From Hoeflea_A sp965228785 (GTDB taxonomy: Bacteria > Pseudomonadota > Alphaproteobacteria > Rhizobiales > Rhizobiaceae), in the NCBI GenBank assembly GCA_965228785.1, contig CBDDIF010000002.1, positions 1,860,001 through 1,924,000 on the forward strand: a DNA stretch of 64,000 bases, read 5' to 3'. Positions 8,487 to 15,776 of the stretch are shown here, piece after piece. The translations under genes and the position numbers were made by a program. Under the pieces are notes generated by a model, which saw only the letters and a list, made by a program, of their open reading frames with translations, was not told the DNA's origin and made no database searches. Every line of letters begins with the position of its first letter. Positions within the stretch are counted from its first letter, which is position 1.

Positions 8487-10724
8487 TCAGCTCTCCTGTT
8501 TTGCGGCTTTCGCCTGGCCGATCATGCGGTCCATCGCTTCGGCGGATCCCGCCGTGCTACGGGCCAGTTTTTCCCGCCATTTGCGTTGCTTGATGCAGAC
8601 GGGACATTTCTGGTCGTCCTGGTAGAGAACCTGGCAATGCAGGCAGGACAGACATTCGTTGGGGTTGATTTCGCCGGTCGGGTGGATCGACTGGACCATG
8701 CATTCATTGGCGCAGATCTGGCAGGGATCACCGCACATGCGGTACCGCTTCAGCCAGTCGAACATGCGCAAGCGGCCCGGAATGGCGAGCGCGGCGCCCA
8801 GCGGGCAGAGATAGCGGCAGTAGAAGCGCTCGACAAACAGCCCGGCTGCCAGCAGCGCCAGGGCAAACAGGACGAAGGGCCACGCGCGCTGAAACTTCAA
8901 TATGATTGCCGTCTTGAATGGCTCGACTTCGGCGTAGGTTTCGGCCAGTGGGATCGATACAAGCGACAGTCCGAACAGGCCCAGAAACAGGATGTACTTG
9001 ATGGGCCAGAGGCGCTCGTGCAGCCCCCAGGGAATACGCCACTGCGGTACGCGGAAAAAACGCGCAACGCGGTTGGTGAGCTCCTGCAACGCGCCGAACG
9101 GACACAGCCAGCCGCAGAAGGCTCCACGGCCCCAGAACAGCAGTGAGGCGGCGACCGAGAACCACAGGATGAAAACCAGGGGGTCAAGCAGGAAGGCATC
9201 CCAGGTGAAACCACTGGTGAGCGACGCGCCGAGCGCCATCAGGTTGACGACCGACAGTTGGGCATTCTCCATCCAACCGAGGAAAACCAGCGTCAGGGTC
9301 AGAAAACCCATGCGGAACCAGAAGAAAGCGCGTTCGTTGCGGGTGACCTGTTTCTGGAAGAAGAACACGCCGGTGAGGCCGGTCAGCATGGCCAGCAGAA
9401 CGCCGATCTCGATCTGCTTGTCCCGCCATATGCGCTTCCAAAGTTCGGCTCGGGCCGCCGCATCGTCGTCGGAATCCACGGCGGAGACCTGGGTTGCCGG
9501 CGGATCGACAGCGATCCGATAGCGGTCCGGCAGGCGATAGCCAAGATCGAAAGTCAGGAAAGCCTTGGCGACCGGGCCCACAGCGCGGTTCGCAAGCAGT
9601 TGGACGCGCCACGGTCCGGTCGGATCGAAGCCGGCATCGGCCGGAATCTTGAACAGGTCGATTTCCTTGAAACTCGGTGCGCCATCGGCGGCGATGGCAC
9701 CCAGCCGGCGATGCTGTCGGTCGAAGAAGCGCACCGAAATGTCGCCCTGGATCAACTGGATGCGGTCGAAGATGCCGCCGCGCACGTAGCCGGAGCCCTT
9801 GAAGGAATAGCGGCCTCGACCAGCGAGCAGGATGGCCTGTTCGCCCTCCTCCATCCAGTCGGTCAGATTCTTGTATTCGGCGTCACCCAGCAGGCTGCGG
9901 CCGATTATCGGCGCCGAAACCAGCGCGGCATGCAGGTCGATATAGGTATCGTCGGAGTTGCCGGGTTCCGGTCGCTTGGCGGCCCGCTCGTCACCTGATT
10001 TCTCGAACGCGTCGTTGATCTGGCCGACATCGAGGGTCAGCCGCCTGGACGAGCCGTCGCCGGACAGGGTCTGCCAGTCTTCGACGCCAGCCTGCTCCAT
10101 GTCGAGCAGATATCTGGGCCCGGCGCTGGCGACCTCCGGAGCCAACCCGCCGAGCCCCAGCGCGCGCGCAACCTTGATGGCAGAGCGAACGATGGAATCG
10201 TCGATCACCATGATGGTCACGGTCGCGCCTGAAATGATGTCCAGTTCGTGCGCCGAACCGCCCGCCGCTGCCTCCGCAACGATGTCGAGCCCGGCATAGC
10301 TTTCGGTCAATGCCTTGATTTTGCGGTCCGGAATGCCGATCAGCACGATCGGTTCCGAGTGCTCGACAAGTTCGGCCCGCAACAGTTTGCCATCCGGTGC
10401 GATGGCCGCCAAGACGTGAATGGGCTTGCCCGAATAGCCGGTCGTGCCGACGAAATCCGACGTGATGAAGGCAAAGCCCATCACCTCGCTGCCCTTCAGC
10501 ACCGGAACGACCGGGATATCGTCCCGCATTGCGCCGTAGGCAGTCGCCCCGGCCACCAGTTCGCCAGCCGGATGCTTGGGTAGAAAATCCGTCAGTTCCA
10601 CTTTGGACGCCTGGGCGACAGCGTGGCCGGCGCCGAGGAGCCCAACGGCCAGCGTCAGAACGAGCACACCCAGCCAGGTGCGCACAGTCAGTGCGTTTCC
10701 GGTAATCGTCATCAAACCCATCAT
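8487..10724 (-). CDS. nosR: NosR, membrane flavo-iron-sulfur protein for N2O reduction
   Basis: A 745-residue protein needed for electron supply to NosZ. After an N-terminal signal segment comes a periplasmic FMN-binding domain with the flavinylation motif SGATVT (about residues 165-170), the likely substrate of NosX. A multi-helix membrane part follows with two CxxxCP motifs (FCGWLCPFG and YCRYLCPLG), and a cytoplasmic tail with clustered cysteines for two 4Fe-4S centres (CGDPCQICANEC, NECLSCLHC). The start is uncertain: MMGLMTITGN offers ATGs at 10724, 10721 and 10712 and none has a clear ribosome-binding site; an upstream GTG/TTG extension is not supported. First gene of the nos operon, behind an FNR-type box. 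Confidence 0.93.
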   Translation of the reverse strand: MMGLMTITGNALTVRTWLGVLVLTLAVGLLGAGHAVAQASKVELTDFLPKHPAGELVAGATAYGAMRDDIPVVPVLKGSEVMGFAFITSDFVGTTGYSGKPIHVLAAIAPDGKLLRAELVEHSEPIVLIGIPDRKIKALTESYAGLDIVAEAAAGGSAHELDIISGATVTIMVIDDSIVRSAIKVARALGLGGLAPEVASAGPRYLLDMEQAGVEDWQTLSGDGSSRRLTLDVGQINDAFEKSGDERAAKRPEPGNSDDTYIDLHAALVSAPIIGRSLLGDAEYKNLTDWMEEGEQAILLAGRGRYSFKGSGYVRGGIFDRIQLIQGDISVRFFDRQHRRLGAIAADGAPSFKEIDLFKIPADAGFDPTGPWRVQLLANRAVGPVAKAFLTFDLGYRLPDRYRIAVDPPATQVSAVDSDDDAAARAELWKRIWRDKQIEIGVLLAMLTGLTGVFFFQKQVTRNERAFFWFRMGFLTLTLVFLGWMENAQLSVVNLMALGASLTSGFTWDAFLLDPLVFILWFSVAASLLFWGRGAFCGWLCPFGALQELTNRVARFFRVPQWRIPWGLHERLWPIKYILFLGLFGLSLVSIPLAETYAEVEPFKTAIILKFQRAWPFVLFALALLAAGLFVERFYCRYLCPLGAALAIPGRLRMFDWLKRYRMCGDPCQICANECMVQSIHPTGEINPNECLSCLHCQVLYQDDQKCPVCIKQRKWREKLARSTAGSAEAMDRMIGQAKAAKQES

Positions 10725-10880
10725 GTGGCTGCAAGCAGCGCGGTTACCCGTCAAAGGTCGCGGTCGGCACCCCAGTCCCAACGGTCTGGTTCGGTGGAGA
10801 ACTCAGATCGCGGCATGCGCTGCCATCGACTCGTCTGATGCCCCCCACCGGCCGGTAGCTCAAACCCCGAACCGTGTCGT

Positions 10881-10923
10881 CATATGAACAGAAGCCGCGG
10901 TCTTCCGGCTTGATCTGGGTCAA
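10881..10923 (-). promoter_or_regulatory. FNR/NnrR-type operator and promoter of the nos operon
   Basis: On the minus strand bases 10923 to 10910 read TTGACCCAGATCAA, nine of ten fixed positions of the FNR/DNR/NnrR consensus TTGAT-N4-ATCAA. About 22 bases downstream is TTCATATG (10888-10881), a plausible -10 region, so the box would be centred near -40, the class II activator position. It is the only such box I found in the window and lies about 190 bases before nosR. It implies induction by low oxygen and/or nitric oxide. Confidence 0.75.
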
Positions 10924-11019
10924 TAAAACATTCATTTTCTTTGCATCAATTAGGATAATGCAGCTCGGCCTGATCGATCGGCGGAGAGGACCGACCTGTT
11001 TCAGCAACCGCTCAGGTGT

Positions 11020-12303
11020 CTATCCGGTTTCGTCGATATCCTGGGGTCGGCATGGAAGAATCACCCTGATTGCCGAGCGGTGTTGCGCCCGGTCAACCAG
11101 GGTGACTGTCCCCCCATGGGCTTCCGCGATTTGGCGAACCAGCGGCAAACCAAGCCCGTACCCGGTGACATTCTGCTTGCCGGAACCGCGATAGAAGGGC
11201 TGAAATACCTTCTCCCGGTCGGCATCCGGGATCCCGTCACCACCATCGGAAACAGTCATGGTCACCATGTCGGCGGAAGTGGCGACATCGACGGAGACCG
11301 GAGGGCTTCCGTGTTTGCAGGCATTTTCAAGCAGGTTGCGCAGCAGACGGTGAAGCAACAGCGGATCGCCGCGGATTTCCGGCGCGGCGCCCTCGACGAC
11401 GCAGTCGTCGTACCGCGCGCATTCCTCGGCCGCCAAAGCGACCAGATCGATCGCCTGATCGTCCTCCAACCGGTTGCCGGCGTCCAGACGACTCATCAAC
11501 AGGATCTCGTCCACCAGTGCATCGAGCTCCGAGACATCCCGGCGCAGGGCGGCACGCCTTTCGGGGGTGTCTCGCTCCTCCGACATCTCCAGGCCAAGCC
11601 GAATGCGCGACAGCGGCGTGCGCAATTCGTGCGAAGCATTGGCAAGCAAAAGCCGGTGAGCGCCGACAAGGTTTTCGATTTTCTCGGCCGCCTCATTGAA
11701 ACTCTCAGCAAGCCGCGCCACCTCGTCCCGCCCCTTGACCTCGACACGGGCGCTGAGATCGCCGGCGCCGATACGCTCGACACCCCGCTGCAGGCGCTCA
11801 AGACGCCGGGTGAGCTGGCGCACGAAGGGAAAAGCGGCAAGGCCGACGCACACTGCAACGAGCGCGAGCATGGCGAGCAAGCTCAAGACCGGGCTGAACT
11901 CGGAATCGCGGTTCGGATTGAGCACCAGCCAACGCCCGTCCGGCAGATCGAGAGACAGCACCGGTCCCCCGCGACCACGGTGCCAATCGCTCTCGCCGTA
12001 ATGGCGGCGCGGCGGAAGGGTCGGATTGTCAAAAGTGGCGATCGGATCGCCATTGGCATCGTAAAGTCCGATGCGAACGTCCAGATCCCGACCCAAGCGG
12101 GAAATGAAGTCCTGCTGCTCGGAAGCCGGCGCATCAGCGGGTGGCAGCACCAGCGCGGCAAACTTTTCCGCCTTGTCCAGAATACCACGGTCGGCGCGAT
12201 CTCCGTCGAGCACGTCCCATAGAAGTCCGCCGAGCACCACCATCAGCACCAGGCTGGCAATGATCGTCAGGTAGATCTGCAGGTAAAGTTTACGTCTCAG
12301 CAC
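11020..12303 (-). CDS. CpxA-like sensor histidine kinase
   Basis: A 427-residue membrane kinase. TM1 is near residues 9-31, a periplasmic sensor loop runs to about 138, TM2 is near 140-162, then HAMP (to about 215), HisKA with H225 in ASHELRTP, and an HATPase domain with NLLENACKHG, DGGDGIPD and GYGLGLPL. It starts with GTG at 12303, 17 bases after the response regulator, without a strong ribosome-binding site. Together with the regulator gene and the two CpxP/Spy-like genes with GTAAA-N5-GTAAA boxes, it is most likely a CpxA-type envelope-stress sensor; sequence alone does not exclude another OmpR-partner kinase. Confidence 0.85.
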   Translation of the reverse strand: MLRRKLYLQIYLTIIASLVLMVVLGGLLWDVLDGDRADRGILDKAEKFAALVLPPADAPASEQQDFISRLGRDLDVRIGLYDANGDPIATFDNPTLPPRRHYGESDWHRGRGGPVLSLDLPDGRWLVLNPNRDSEFSPVLSLLAMLALVAVCVGLAAFPFVRQLTRRLERLQRGVERIGAGDLSARVEVKGRDEVARLAESFNEAAEKIENLVGAHRLLLANASHELRTPLSRIRLGLEMSEERDTPERRAALRRDVSELDALVDEILLMSRLDAGNRLEDDQAIDLVALAAEECARYDDCVVEGAAPEIRGDPLLLHRLLRNLLENACKHGSPPVSVDVATSADMVTMTVSDGGDGIPDADREKVFQPFYRGSGKQNVTGYGLGLPLVRQIAEAHGGTVTLVDRAQHRSAIRVILPCRPQDIDETG

Positions 12304-12320
12304 GAGGGGGAACCCAAAGG

Positions 12321-13007
12321 TCAGTCTTGCGAACGGGCGAACACGTAGCCGGCCCCACGCACGGTAATCAGGCGACGCGGACGGTTTGGATCGTCCTCGA
12401 TTTCTGAACGAATGCGCGAGACGTGCACGTCGATCGACCGGTCGAACGCCGCCAGGTTTTCACCCTTCAGAGCATTCATGATGGTGTCGCGGCTGAGGAC
12501 CCGCCCGGCCCTCGACGCCAATATCTCAAGCAGCTTGAACTGATGGGCCGTCAAGGCACAAACGCGGTTGTCGACACGCGCTTCCATGGCGTGGGTATCG
12601 ATTTCCAGACTGCCAAATCGCAGTACTCCGCCCAGCTCATCCTCTCTGCCGCGGCGCAGAATTGCCCTGAGCCTCGCCAGCAACTCGCGCGGCTCGAAAG
12701 GCTTCGGCAGATAGTCGTCGGCACCGAGCTCGAGGCCGATGATGCGATCGAGCGGCTCTCCCTTGGCGGTCAGCATCATGATGGGGATTCGATCGCGACT
12801 GCGCAGAGCTCGGCAGACTTCGAGACCATCCATGTCGGGCAGCATAAGATCGAGCAAAACGGCATCGAACTGACCGGAGGCCTGTCGATCGAGACCGGAC
12901 TGACCGGTTTCGGCAATCGTGACGTCGAAATCGGACTCGCCGAGATAGTCCCTGACCATCTCGGCGAGCCGGCTGTCGTCTTCAATGAGAAGGATGCGTT
13001 GATTCAT
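12321..13007 (-). CDS. CpxR-like OmpR-family response regulator
   Basis: A 228-residue regulator with an N-terminal receiver domain (acidic pair in IEDDSR, phosphorylatable Asp53 in LLDLMLPD, Lys in YLPKPFEP) and a C-terminal winged-helix DNA-binding domain (LTAHQFKLLEILASRAG, VHVSRIRSKIE-like region, ITVRGAGYVF). ATG 13007 is preferred; a GTG directly before it is the alternative. It sits between a Spy-like gene (39-42 bases upstream) and the kinase (17 bases downstream), all on one strand, so the three form an operon. Two perfect CpxR half-site pairs upstream of the neighbouring Spy-like genes are its probable targets. Confidence 0.9.
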   Translation of the reverse strand: MNQRILLIEDDSRLAEMVRDYLGESDFDVTIAETGQSGLDRQASGQFDAVLLDLMLPDMDGLEVCRALRSRDRIPIMMLTAKGEPLDRIIGLELGADDYLPKPFEPRELLARLRAILRRGREDELGGVLRFGSLEIDTHAMEARVDNRVCALTAHQFKLLEILASRAGRVLSRDTIMNALKGENLAAFDRSIDVHVSRIRSEIEDDPNRPRRLITVRGAGYVFARSQD

Positions 13008-13049
13008 CACACGCGGCTGTTAAGTCCCATTTCACCGCACCGTCAAGGC

Positions 13050-13658
13050 TCAGCGACGCCACTGCCGCCAGGAGCGCAAGTCCTCGAGACGATCCTCGAC
13101 CTTTTGCCGCTGTTCGGCCGTCAGCACCATGGCCACGTCGGTAATGGCGTTGACCCATTGTTTGCTGATCTCGCCGGCCTCCGCAACCTTCTCTGCCCGA
13201 AGTTCCTCGATTGCCGCACGATTCACGGTGTCAGCTGTCAGAAGTCCGGCAAATTCGATCCCGGTTCCCTGCATTTCGCCGCGCATCGATTTCATATTGA
13301 GCGCCACCGGCATCAGGATGGCGATAATCTGCGCTTCCTGTTCAGGCGTGGCGTCGATTTCGATGCCGGCATGCCGGACGACCCGCGTTATCCGTTCTTC
13401 GATTTCCGAGTCGCTCAGATTGGCCCAGCCACCACGGCGATGGCTGCGCCAACCGATCGTCTGCAACGATCCGCCGCCGCCCTCCCTTACATCCTCACTC
13501 GCGTAGAGCTTGAGATGAGAGTAGGTCTTGGTCTGGGCGAAGGCCTGAACCGCGAAGGCGCTTCCGGCGATGATACCGACGCCGGCGACGAAGGCGACGA
13601 GACGGCGATTGCCGCGGCTCAGCCAATCGGGTTTCGGATTTTGCTGGTTGTTTGTCAC
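13050..13658 (-). CDS. Spy/CpxP-like periplasmic stress protein
   Basis: A 202-residue protein with an N-terminal signal or anchor helix (RRLVAFVAGVGIIAGSAFAVQAFA). The mature part is helical and charged and carries the Spy/CpxP repeat idea twice: ATPEQEAQIIAIL and LTAEQRQKVEDRLEDL (the LTxxQ motif). Such proteins are periplasmic chaperones or brakes of the Cpx kinase. GTG 13658 has an AAGGAGAAGC ribosome-binding site. It is the first gene of the operon with the response regulator and kinase, and a CpxR box lies 84-98 bases before its start, so it is probably autoregulated. Confidence 0.8.
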   Translation of the reverse strand: MTNNQQNPKPDWLSRGNRRLVAFVAGVGIIAGSAFAVQAFAQTKTYSHLKLYASEDVREGGGGSLQTIGWRSHRRGGWANLSDSEIEERITRVVRHAGIEIDATPEQEAQIIAILMPVALNMKSMRGEMQGTGIEFAGLLTADTVNRAAIEELRAEKVAEAGEISKQWVNAITDVAMVLTAEQRQKVEDRLEDLRSWRQWRR

Positions 13659-13720
13659 TGTGCTTCTCCTTCACGGTGGCGGCGGACCATCCGCCTTGAT
13701 GTCAACTTAGGAGGCCGGCG

Positions 13721-13758
13721 TTTCGGCGGCTTTTCGGCAATGTAAAGAAAGGTAAAGG
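13721..13758 (-). promoter_or_regulatory. CpxR box in front of the Spy-like/two-component operon
   Basis: Bases 13742-13756 are GTAAAGAAAGGTAAA, exactly the CpxR consensus GTAAA-N5-GTAAA. The surrounding 38 bases (13721-13758) match 31 of 38 positions of a second copy at 14252-14289 upstream of the other Spy-like gene, including a shared TTTCGG-x-GCTTTT stretch on the gene-proximal side. The box is 84-98 bases before the GTG at 13658. Confidence 0.75.
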
Positions 13759-13765
13759 CGAAACC

Positions 13766-14179
13766 TCAGGATCCGACCTGGGCACGCATCTGGCGCCGAA
13801 TGATCCTGAATTTGTGCATCTGCTGCGATGTCAGCACCGCTGCGAGCTGCTGTTCCATCGCGTCTACATTCAATTTCATGTCGGAACGAATGGCCATGGA
13901 GTGGCGCAGAGGCGGCCGCCCCTCCTCCGGGTCGAAATTGTATTTGTCCATGGTCGCATCAACGGAGTCTCGAAAGTCGCCGATGATGCGGACGAATGCG
14001 ACCTGTTGGTCGGTGGTCAGTTGCAGCTCGCTTGCCGCGCGCTGGACCGCGCTCTCCTGCTGGCCAAGTGCGGACTTTGACTGCGCCTGGGCATAGGCGG
14101 TCAGCAACGTGAAGCCCAACAGGAAGACACCGCCGGCAGAAGCCATGCGCAGAAATGAATGGGGCGCGTTCGTTTTCAT
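13766..14179 (-). CDS. Second Spy-like small periplasmic protein
   Basis: A 137-residue protein with a Sec signal peptide (FLRMASAGGVFLLGFTLLTAYAQAQ, cleavage near residue 33). The mature part is about 105 residues, helical, and holds two LTxxQ-type motifs: LQLTTDQQVAFVRII and VLTSQQMHKFRIIRR, the hallmark of the Spy/CpxP fold. ATG 14179 has a GAGGGA ribosome-binding site. It is monocistronic: 107 bases separate it from the next Spy-like gene and it has its own CpxR box at 14273-14287. The two Spy-like proteins are not close copies. Confidence 0.75.
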   Translation of the reverse strand: MKTNAPHSFLRMASAGGVFLLGFTLLTAYAQAQSKSALGQQESAVQRAASELQLTTDQQVAFVRIIGDFRDSVDATMDKYNFDPEEGRPPLRHSMAIRSDMKLNVDAMEQQLAAVLTSQQMHKFRIIRRQMRAQVGS

Positions 14180-14251
14180 GAAGTGATTCCCTCGACTTAC
14201 GGGCGCACCCGGATTGGCCGCGCCTTGTAGTAGGCATCTGGGAACCCGCCA

Positions 14252-14289
14252 TTTCGGCTGCTTTTCCGCAGGGTAAAGTTATGTAAAGG
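14252..14289 (-). promoter_or_regulatory. CpxR box in front of the second Spy-like gene
   Basis: Bases 14273-14287 are GTAAAGTTATGTAAA, again exactly GTAAA-N5-GTAAA. The 38-base block 14252-14289 is the diverged direct copy of 13721-13758. It is 94-108 bases before the ATG at 14179, nearly the same spacing as the other copy. Confidence 0.75.
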
Positions 14290-14483
14290 CCACCGGGTCG
14301 GGCATTCACGGGATCTTGCCGCCGCTTGGCCGAGCGCTATTTGTGGAAGTCAGGGATGGCCCGGTAGGGGCAGCGGACCGGCGGGCACTGCGTGCTTTCG
14401 ACGCCCATCCACGTCGAATTCCTTGTTGCCCGCCGGGACGTACCACATTCATTTTTGGCCGAGCGGTTTTGCTGGGTCGTGAT
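14290..14483. other. Non-coding stretch between Spy-like and peptidase genes
   Basis: Together with the CpxR box region this makes about 300 bases without a gene. Beyond the box I see no convincing small gene, hairpin or promoter. Short open frames here have no ribosome-binding site and a composition unlike real proteins. Confidence 0.5.
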
Positions 14484-15287
14484 TTAGCTGGCGTTCGAAG
14501 CGACATCCAGCAACTCCTCAACCAAATGACGGTTTCTGCTGAGGAATTTACTGTTCTTGGTGTAGTGGGCCAGCGCTCCCGTCACCAGGTGGCGCGACCA
14601 GGAATCGTCGGTATCGGGCAGCAGGTGCTGTCGGACAGCAAGCGCGAATCCCCACTCATTCTGGGTCAGGTAGCCGGAGCGGCTGATCGACCATCCCTGG
14701 GATCCCGACGCGGTATCCTGGTATTGCCGATGGACCAGGGCGGTATTGGCGCCGAAGATCCCGAAACCGAAAAACACCATGGCGAGATCGGTGGCGAACT
14801 CCTCCGCTTCTGCGCCACCCGGCGGCTCGTCTGCGATCGACAGCAAAATCGGATGGCAGATTTCATGAGCAAGAATGGAGATCAGTTGTTCAAGGTCCGC
14901 CAGGGCTTTCGGGTTTACAGTTATCAGATGCCGCTCGTCATCTGTCCGGTAGGTGCCCAGCGGGCCGGCCGGCGGGTCGACCACCGCTGCCATCGGCGCG
15001 ACAAGCGGATCGACATCCGGCTCCTGCATTTCGAGACGGAAGTTGGTGCTGTCAACGCCAAAGCACCGGGTCACCTGCTGAAAGACGACTTCCACGTGCT
15101 CCAGGCCGGTTTTGCCCGACGGCGGAAAGTCGGAGCGTGACGGCAGCTTCATTGGATAGGCTGAGAGCGCCTCGAGGCCTCCCAGATTACGGAGCAACCA
15201 AGACCAGGCTTCAAGCTGCCATTCCATATCATCCGCACCGATCGTTGGCTGCGATCGCAAAATGGAGTTGCGCAAGAAGTTCAGCAT
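14484..15287 (-). CDS. Putative zinc metallopeptidase (HExxH protein), unknown family
   Basis: A 267-residue soluble protein without signal peptide. The motif ILAHEICHPIL (H141, E142, H145) is a canonical HExxH zinc site, and about 20 residues later EAEEFATDLAMVFFGFG supplies acidic residues in the position of a third ligand, as in gluzincin- or DUF-type peptidases. I cannot assign the family. ATG 15287 has an AGGAAAG ribosome-binding site. It is transcribed away from usg, and a CIRCE element lies 70-96 bases before its start, so it may be a heat-shock protein. Confidence 0.65.
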   Translation of the reverse strand: MLNFLRNSILRSQPTIGADDMEWQLEAWSWLLRNLGGLEALSAYPMKLPSRSDFPPSGKTGLEHVEVVFQQVTRCFGVDSTNFRLEMQEPDVDPLVAPMAAVVDPPAGPLGTYRTDDERHLITVNPKALADLEQLISILAHEICHPILLSIADEPPGGAEAEEFATDLAMVFFGFGIFGANTALVHRQYQDTASGSQGWSISRSGYLTQNEWGFALAVRQHLLPDTDDSWSRHLVTGALAHYTKNSKFLSRNRHLVEELLDVASNAS

Positions 15288-15356
15288 CCGTCTTTCCTAA
15301 CCGAGTTTTCTTTATGTGCGTCAAAAGGACCGGCCGATTGTGGCGTTCATGCGCCA

Positions 15357-15383
15357 TCAGCACTCATCAAATATGAGTGCTAA
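15357..15383. promoter_or_regulatory. CIRCE element (HrcA operator)
   Basis: The sequence TCAGCACTC, nine spacer bases, then GAGTGCTAA matches the CIRCE consensus TTAGCACTC-N9-GAGTGCTAA at 17 of 18 positions. CIRCE normally stands before groESL or dnaK and is bound by the heat-shock repressor HrcA. Here it lies between the divergent peptidase gene (ATG 15287) and usg (ATG 15478). A partial second half-site-like string (TCAGCACACTCAT) follows near 15405. Confidence 0.85.
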
Positions 15384-15420
15384 CACACTGTTATCACTCG
15401 CATTTCAGCACACTCATGTT

Positions 15421-15450
15421 TTGACAAAGCGCTCGAATCGGGCATCATAT
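15421..15450 (+). promoter_or_regulatory. Probable sigma-70-type promoter of usg
   Basis: TTGACA at 15421-15426 is a perfect -35; TCATAT at 15445-15450 is a moderate -10 after an 18-base spacer. Transcription would start about 20 bases before the usg ATG. The CIRCE element is upstream of this promoter, not between promoter and gene. Confidence 0.5.
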
Positions 15451-15477
15451 CTCTCGGGGAACAACAATGAGGGCCGC

Positions 15478-15747
15478 ATGAGCAACAAGGAAATCGAGTT
15501 GATGCTAAGCGGGCATGGTCTGACCACCGCCCAGATTTACTACCGCATGCCGGATTTCAAACAGGTACTGCAGACCTATCTTTGGCAAGATTACGACCTG
15601 GCACCGGATTTTCCGAAACTGTTCCGCTTCCTAGATTTCTGGCAGGAAAAACTCGACGGGCCGATCCATTCGGTAGCCTATTCGCATCAACATCTGATCA
15701 AGCCGGGCGAGTGGCGCAAGATAGACGGTGAGTTCCTGCTCAACTGA
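15478..15747 (+). CDS. usg: Usg family protein
   Basis: An 89-residue protein of the usg family, widespread in alphaproteobacteria and of unknown biochemical role. Family marks are LTTAQIYYRMPDF, the invariant-looking TYLWQDYDLAPDFPKLFRFLDFW region and the C-terminal GEWRKIDGEFLLN. ATG 15478 is preceded by GAGGG; an in-frame open stretch upstream runs through the promoter and CIRCE element and is not part of the gene. It is convergent with the beta-propeller gene, 19 bases away. Regulation by HrcA through the upstream CIRCE is possible and would be unusual for this family. Confidence 0.88.
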   Translation: MSNKEIELMLSGHGLTTAQIYYRMPDFKQVLQTYLWQDYDLAPDFPKLFRFLDFWQEKLDGPIHSVAYSHQHLIKPGEWRKIDGEFLLN

Positions 15748-15759
15748 CCCGGCTTGGCC

Positions 15760-15776
15760 GAAGGTCTCAGACCTTC
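15760..15776. terminator. Short hairpin at the convergent ends of usg and the beta-propeller gene
   Basis: GAAGGTC, a three-base loop TCA, then GACCTTC form a perfect 7-bp stem. The loop is the stop codon of the beta-propeller gene. It could terminate transcription from both sides, although no T-run follows. Confidence 0.4.

Noticed and set aside
7271..8593. 440-codon open frame on the plus strand, opposite nosZ
   Set aside because: Mirror of the nosZ codon pattern; no motif, no ribosome-binding site.
10744..11007. 87-codon open frame on the minus strand before nosR
   Set aside because: It covers the FNR-type box and promoter and has no ribosome-binding site or known domain.
12423..13745. 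440-codon open frame on the plus strand, opposite the response regulator and Spy-like gene
   Set aside because: Crosses two real genes and a CpxR box on the other strand; no recognisable domain.
14316..15140. 274-codon plus-strand frame opposite the metallopeptidase
   Set aside because: Shadow frame; the minus-strand gene has a ribosome-binding site and an HExxH motif.
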